From Virgisporangium ochraceum (GTDB lineage: Bacteria > Actinomycetota > Actinomycetes > Mycobacteriales > Micromonosporaceae): a stretch of DNA of 64,000 bases. The notes beneath the pieces are model-generated. The model worked only from the letters and a program-made list of their open reading frames with translations, had not been told where the DNA came from and searched no databases. The stretch spans positions 52,868 through 116,867 of the forward strand of contig NZ_BOPH01000126.1 of assembly GCF_016863655.1 (NCBI RefSeq), read 5' to 3'. The position numbers and the translations under genes are program-made. This document shows, piece by piece, positions 60,762 through 64,000 of the stretch (its first letter is position 1; each line of letters opens with the position of its first letter).

Positions 60762-62608
60762 TGTGGATCATGAGCGGCTCTCCCGTCTCCGAGATCCTGC
60801 CGGGGATCTTCCGGATCGCCGACACCTGCAACGTCTACGTCATCCGGGAGGCCGGTGGCACCGACGCGTTCGCCGTCGACTTCGGCTCCGGGATCGCCCT
60901 CGACCACCTCGCCGAGATGGGCGTCGAGCGCATCACCGACGTGCTCATGACGCACCACCACCGCGACCAGGGCCAGGGCCTGCCCCGCGCGGTGGCCGAA
61001 GGCATCCGGATCCACGTGCCGGCCGCCGAGCGCGACCTGTTCGACGACGTCGAGTCGATGTGGCAGAGCCGGCCCGTCTGGAACGACTACAACCTGCGCC
61101 AGGACAGGTTCTCGCTGCTGGCGTCGGTGCCGGTGCACGACGTCGTGCCGGAGTACCGCGGTCGCGAGTACGCCGGCACGACCGTGGAGGTCGTGCCCAC
61201 GCCGGGGCACACCACCGGGTCGACCACGTACGTGGTCAAGCGGGCCGGGCAGCGGGTCGCCTTCACCGGCGACCTCATCTACGCGCCGGGGAAGGTCTGG
61301 TCGATCGCCGCCACGCAGTGGTCGTTCGTCGACAACGAGGGGCCGGCGATGACCGTCCTCAGCTGCCACCAGCTGCTGGACCTCGCCCCGAGTCTGCTGC
61401 TGCCGAGCCACGGCGAGCCGATGGACGACCCCGCCCACGCCCTCGGGACGCTCGCCGAGCGGATGACCGAGTACGTCAACTCCCGCCGCCCGTTCCCGTG
61501 GGACCTCAAGGGCCTGCTCGACAACCCCTACACGGCCCTGACCGACCACCTGCTGATGAACCGCACGAGCAACTCCTACAGCTACGTGCTGCTGTCGGCG
61601 ACGGGCGCCGCGTTGATCTTCGACTACGGGTACGACACCTACACCGGTCTCCCCCCGGGCAGCGACCGCGCGTCGCGCCGGCCCTGGCTGGCGTCGATCC
61701 CGGCGCTGCGGCGCAACCACGGGGTGACCGACGTCGAGGTCGCGATACCGACCCACTACCACGACGACCACGTCGCCGGCATGAACCTGCTCCGCGCCGT
61801 CGAGGGCACCGAGATCTGGGTGCCCGAGCACGTCGCCGCCGTGCTGGAGAACCCGCTCGACCAGGACCTCCCGTGCACCTGGTACGACCCGGTGCCGGCC
61901 GACCGGAAGCTCCGGCTGGGCGAGAGCTTCACCTGGCACGAGTACGAGATCACGGTCCACGACCTGCCGGGCCACACCGTCTACGCGGCGGCCTACGAGT
62001 TCATGGTCGACGGGAAGAGAGTCCTGGTGACCGGCGACCAGCAGGTGTCCCAGGGCGGCATCGACGGCGCCCGGGAGGTGCTGAACTACCAGTACCGCAA
62101 CCGCCAGCGCCTCGGCGACTACCAGGCCAGCGCCGAGCTGTACCGCCGCGTCCGGCCCGACCTGATGATCACCGGCCACTGGATGCCGCGCTGGATCACC
62201 GACGGGTACCTCGACCAGGTCACCGCCGTCGGCGACGACCAGGTCCGCATCCACCGCGACCTGCTGCCCCTCGACGACCTCGACATCGCCCTCGACGGCG
62301 GCGCCGCCCGCATCGCGCCCTACTACTCGCGCGTGGAAGCCGGGTCGACCACCCGGTACCGGATCACCGTGAGCAATCCGCGACGGACGGTGCAGAAGGC
62401 CGTGTTACGCCTGGTGCTACCGGTAGGCTGGGTCGCCGTGCCCGACGTCGTACCCCTCTCCCTGCCCCCGCTGGGCCGGGAGCGGGTCGAGGTCGAGGTC
62501 ACGGTCGGGCAGCCGTGCCGCCGGGCCAGGATCGCCGTCGACGTCTCGATCGGGACGCTTCACCTGGGCCAGCACGCGGAAGCGGTGGTGGACGTAACGG
62601 AGGCATGA
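60761..62608 (+). CDS. Tandem metallo-beta-lactamase-fold protein with C-terminal Ig-like domain
   Basis: 615 residues, no signal peptide. First MBL domain (about 10-260): the metal motif HxHxDH reads HHHRDQ (His65, His67, Asp69, Gln70), then HTTGST, TGDLIY and PSHGEPM. Second MBL domain (about 285-515): complete motif THYHDDH (His332, His334, Asp336, His337), with HTVYAA, TGDQQV and ITGHW. The last 90 residues (TTRYRITVSNPRRTVQKAVL to the end) look like a NEW3/Ig-type sandwich. ATG 60770 is an alternative start. It is coupled to the LacI gene by ATGA. One active and one altered site suggests an internal duplication followed by specialisation. Reaction unknown. Confidence 0.82.
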   Translation: MWIMSGSPVSEILPGIFRIADTCNVYVIREAGGTDAFAVDFGSGIALDHLAEMGVERITDVLMTHHHRDQGQGLPRAVAEGIRIHVPAAERDLFDDVESMWQSRPVWNDYNLRQDRFSLLASVPVHDVVPEYRGREYAGTTVEVVPTPGHTTGSTTYVVKRAGQRVAFTGDLIYAPGKVWSIAATQWSFVDNEGPAMTVLSCHQLLDLAPSLLLPSHGEPMDDPAHALGTLAERMTEYVNSRRPFPWDLKGLLDNPYTALTDHLLMNRTSNSYSYVLLSATGAALIFDYGYDTYTGLPPGSDRASRRPWLASIPALRRNHGVTDVEVAIPTHYHDDHVAGMNLLRAVEGTEIWVPEHVAAVLENPLDQDLPCTWYDPVPADRKLRLGESFTWHEYEITVHDLPGHTVYAAAYEFMVDGKRVLVTGDQQVSQGGIDGAREVLNYQYRNRQRLGDYQASAELYRRVRPDLMITGHWMPRWITDGYLDQVTAVGDDQVRIHRDLLPLDDLDIALDGGAARIAPYYSRVEAGSTTRYRITVSNPRRTVQKAVLRLVLPVGWVAVPDVVPLSLPPLGRERVEVEVTVGQPCRRARIAVDVSIGTLHLGQHAEAVVDVTEA

Positions 62609-63645
62609 GGGTGAAGAGCGGCGACCGACCGGCCCGGCGGGCCACCATCAAGGAGGTCGCCGAAACGGCCGGGGTGTCCCGGTCCACCGCCTCCCGCGCC
62701 CTGACCGGGCACGGCTACGTCGCGCCGCAGGTCCGCGACCGGGTGCGCGACGTCGCCCGCTCCCTCGGCTACGTGCCCGACGCCACCGCCCGCCACCTGC
62801 GCCAGCAGGCCAGCCGGTCGATCGGCGTGCTGGTCTCCGATCTGAGCAACCCGTTCTACGCCGGGCTCGCCGCCGGCATCAGCGCGCAGGCCCGCAAGCG
62901 CCAGTACACGATGATGCTCGCCGACGACGGCGGGTCGCCGGAGGTCGAGGTCGAGGCCGCCGAACAGTTCGTCGCGCTCCGCGTGGCGGGGGTCTTGGTG
63001 ACGCCCGTGAGCGCGGAGATCAGCACCTACCTCGCCCGGCAGCACATCCCCGTGGTGGAGGTCGACCGCCGGTTCTCGGCCGGCGCCTGCGACGCGGTGC
63101 TGGTCGACAACCAGACCGCGGCCCAGTCGGCCACCCGCGAACTGCTCGACCTGGGTCACCGCCGCATCGCGCTGGTCATCGACGAGATGCACTGGACCAC
63201 CGGCCGCGACCGGCTGGCCGGCTACCAGGCGGCGTTCGCGGCGGCCGGGGTCCCGTTCGACGACTCGATGGTGGTCTCGGCGGGCTGGGACGTCGACGCG
63301 GCGCGCATCGCGGTGCACAAGCTGCTCGGCCAGCCCCGCCCGCCGACGGCCGTGTTCGCCGCGAACAACGTGCTCGCCGAGGCGGTCTGGCGGGCCGCGG
63401 CCGAGCTGAACTTCGCCATCCCCCAGCGGCTGAGCCTCGTCGCGTTCGACGACGTGGCGTGGATGAGCCTGGTCACGCCCGGCGTCACGGCGATCGCGCA
63501 GGACCCGGTGGCGCTCGGTGAGGCGGCGATCTCGCAGCTCGTGGAGCGGATCCAGGCGCCCCTGTCGCCGGTGCGCACGGTGCTGCTGTCGGCGTCGCTG
63601 GTCTCGCGCGGCTCGACCGCACCCCCACCCCGCGGCCGCCGCTAG
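62605..63645 (+). CDS. LacI-family transcriptional repressor
   Basis: 346 residues. Helix-turn-helix and hinge: ATIKEVAETAGVSRSTASRAL, then RHLRQQASRSIGVLVSDLSNPFY and a periplasmic-binding-like effector domain with FAANNVLAEAVWRAAAEL and LSLVAFDDVAWMSLVTPGVTAIAQDP. ATG 62605 overlaps the upstream stop (ATGA); GTG 62611 is possible. Its likely operator is at 60748-60761. Whether it also sees the GAGAGCGCTCTC sites at 20 and 22 kb is open. Confidence 0.92.
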   Translation: MRVKSGDRPARRATIKEVAETAGVSRSTASRALTGHGYVAPQVRDRVRDVARSLGYVPDATARHLRQQASRSIGVLVSDLSNPFYAGLAAGISAQARKRQYTMMLADDGGSPEVEVEAAEQFVALRVAGVLVTPVSAEISTYLARQHIPVVEVDRRFSAGACDAVLVDNQTAAQSATRELLDLGHRRIALVIDEMHWTTGRDRLAGYQAAFAAAGVPFDDSMVVSAGWDVDAARIAVHKLLGQPRPPTAVFAANNVLAEAVWRAAAELNFAIPQRLSLVAFDDVAWMSLVTPGVTAIAQDPVALGEAAISQLVERIQAPLSPVRTVLLSASLVSRGSTAPPPRGRR

Positions 63646-63742
63646 CGGCGCCGTCGTCGTGCCCCGGCGCATCGTGGGAGAGTAATGCCGGTCCAGGCCC
63701 GCGTTAGTCTCCCGGAACCGCGACCGCAGCAGACCCGGCGGT

Positions 63743-63790
63743 GATCGAGGAAGATCTGGCCGGCCATAGGCACCCCTTTCTTCCTCGATC
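63743..63790. repeat. 12-bp inverted repeat with an inner palindrome
   Basis: GATCGAGGAAGA (63743-63754) and TCTTCCTCGATC (63779-63790) are perfectly complementary around a 24-nt loop that itself contains TGGCCGGCCA (63757-63766). No poly-T follows. It could end the LacI transcript or be part of the repeat region that starts 8 bp later. Confidence 0.55.
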
Positions 63791-63797
63791 GACTCCG

Positions 63798-63920
63798 CGC
63801 AGCCGCACCCCACGCAGCCGCGCCCCCACGCAGCCGCGCCCCCACGCAGCCGCGCCCCCACGCAGCCGCGCCCCCACGCAGCCGCATCCCCACGCAGCCG
63901 CACCCCACGCAGCCGCCCCA
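63798..63920. repeat. Tandem repeat A: 8 copies of a 15/16-bp CGCAGCCGC unit
   Basis: CGCAGCCGC starts at 63798, 63813, 63829, 63845, 63861, 63877, 63893 and 63908, with periods of 15 or 16 bp. Inner units are nearly identical (CGCAGCCGCGCCCCCA); the ends differ by one or two bases. No spacers, so not CRISPR. No gene seen in it. Confidence 0.9.
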
Positions 63921-64000
63921 CCCACGCCCTGCCCACCCACGCCCTGCCCACCCACGCCCTGCCCACCCACGCCCTGCCCACCCACGCCCTGCCCACCCAC
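63921..64000. repeat. Tandem repeat B: 5.3 exact copies of a 15-bp unit, continuing past the window
   Basis: CCCACGCCCTGCCCA begins at 63921, 63936, 63951, 63966 and 63981, with a partial copy at 63996. Copies are identical. The minus strand is open as a Gly-Arg-Ala-Trp-Val pentapeptide repeat, but there is no sign of a real gene within the window. Confidence 0.92.

Noticed and set aside
63798..64000. CRISPR-like array at the right edge
   Set aside because: Repeats are contiguous, short (15-16 bp) and have no unique spacers; no cas gene nearby.
63642..64000. Pentapeptide-repeat protein (Gly-Arg-Ala-Trp-Val) on the minus strand over the minisatellite
   Set aside because: The frame is a by-product of a 15-bp repeat; no start, ribosome site or flanking coding signal supports it within the window.

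Overview
This window is chromosomal DNA from a high-GC Gram-positive bacterium, almost certainly a saprophytic filamentous actinomycete. The evidence is strong G/C bias at third codon positions, frequent GTG/TTG starts, tightly coupled operons (ATGA, GTGA and TGATG junctions), many probable leaderless genes, secreted multi-domain glycosidases, and regulators of the IclR, LacI, ROK, DeoR and TetR families. I cannot assign a genus. No rRNA, tRNA, CRISPR array, phage or insertion sequence was seen.

Layout. (A) 1-16.7 kb is a large catabolic locus. It holds a class-III aminotransferase, two Gfo/Idh/MocA dehydrogenases, an FAH-family hydrolase, a five-gene Dpp/Opp-type ABC importer, an IclR regulator, a RidA protein, an N-acyl-D-amino-acid deacylase, an amidohydrolase, a D-threonine-aldolase-like PLP enzyme, a broken secreted protein and a histidinol-dehydrogenase-like enzyme. 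IclR-type palindromes lie in its two divergent promoters and before the broken gene. The set looks like import and breakdown of an N-acylated or D-amino-acid-like compound, with substrate unknown. (B) 17.3-31.2 kb holds secreted polysaccharide-degrading enzymes: a GH3 with two discoidin domains, a divergent GH76 pair and a PL1 pectate lyase. They are controlled by LacI-type operators with GAGAGCGCTCTC or GGAAAGCGCTTTCC cores. Between them lie a sulfatase-like membrane protein, two TetR/target pairs and a third Gfo/Idh gene. (C) 31.4-40.9 kb is mostly housekeeping: small membrane and EF-Tu-D2-like proteins, CstA with its YbdD partner, glycogen phosphorylase, a DUF1707 protein and a DUF4287 protein. 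It also contains a patch of decayed genes (sirtuin remnant, frameshifted VOC/SnoaL, frameshifted membrane protein). (D) 40-53 kb holds an SDR/LysR pair, an ABC-2 exporter with a double-MerR regulator, a HEAT-repeat protein, an FAD oxidase, an arginase-fold protein coupled to a P-loop kinase, and a ROK regulator divergent from a DUF1479 dioxygenase. (E) 53.2-63.6 kb is a second sugar or sugar-acid catabolic locus. It holds a DeoR regulator, a DUF1537 kinase, an FGGY kinase, a YihT/LacD-type aldolase, a racemase-fold protein lacking its second cysteine, a retaining-glycosidase-like protein, a wrecked FAD oxidoreductase, and a tandem metallo-beta-lactamase protein co-transcribed with a LacI repressor. 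(F) The right edge is a 15/16-bp minisatellite running out of the window.

The most interesting material is the unassigned pathway in A with its IclR operators, the DeoR/aldolase locus in E, the tandem MBL protein with one altered metal site, and a recurrent frame-independent DNA word (GTCCACNGTGGAC). At least five loci show gene decay, so frameshifts should be confirmed against reads before biological weight is put on them.
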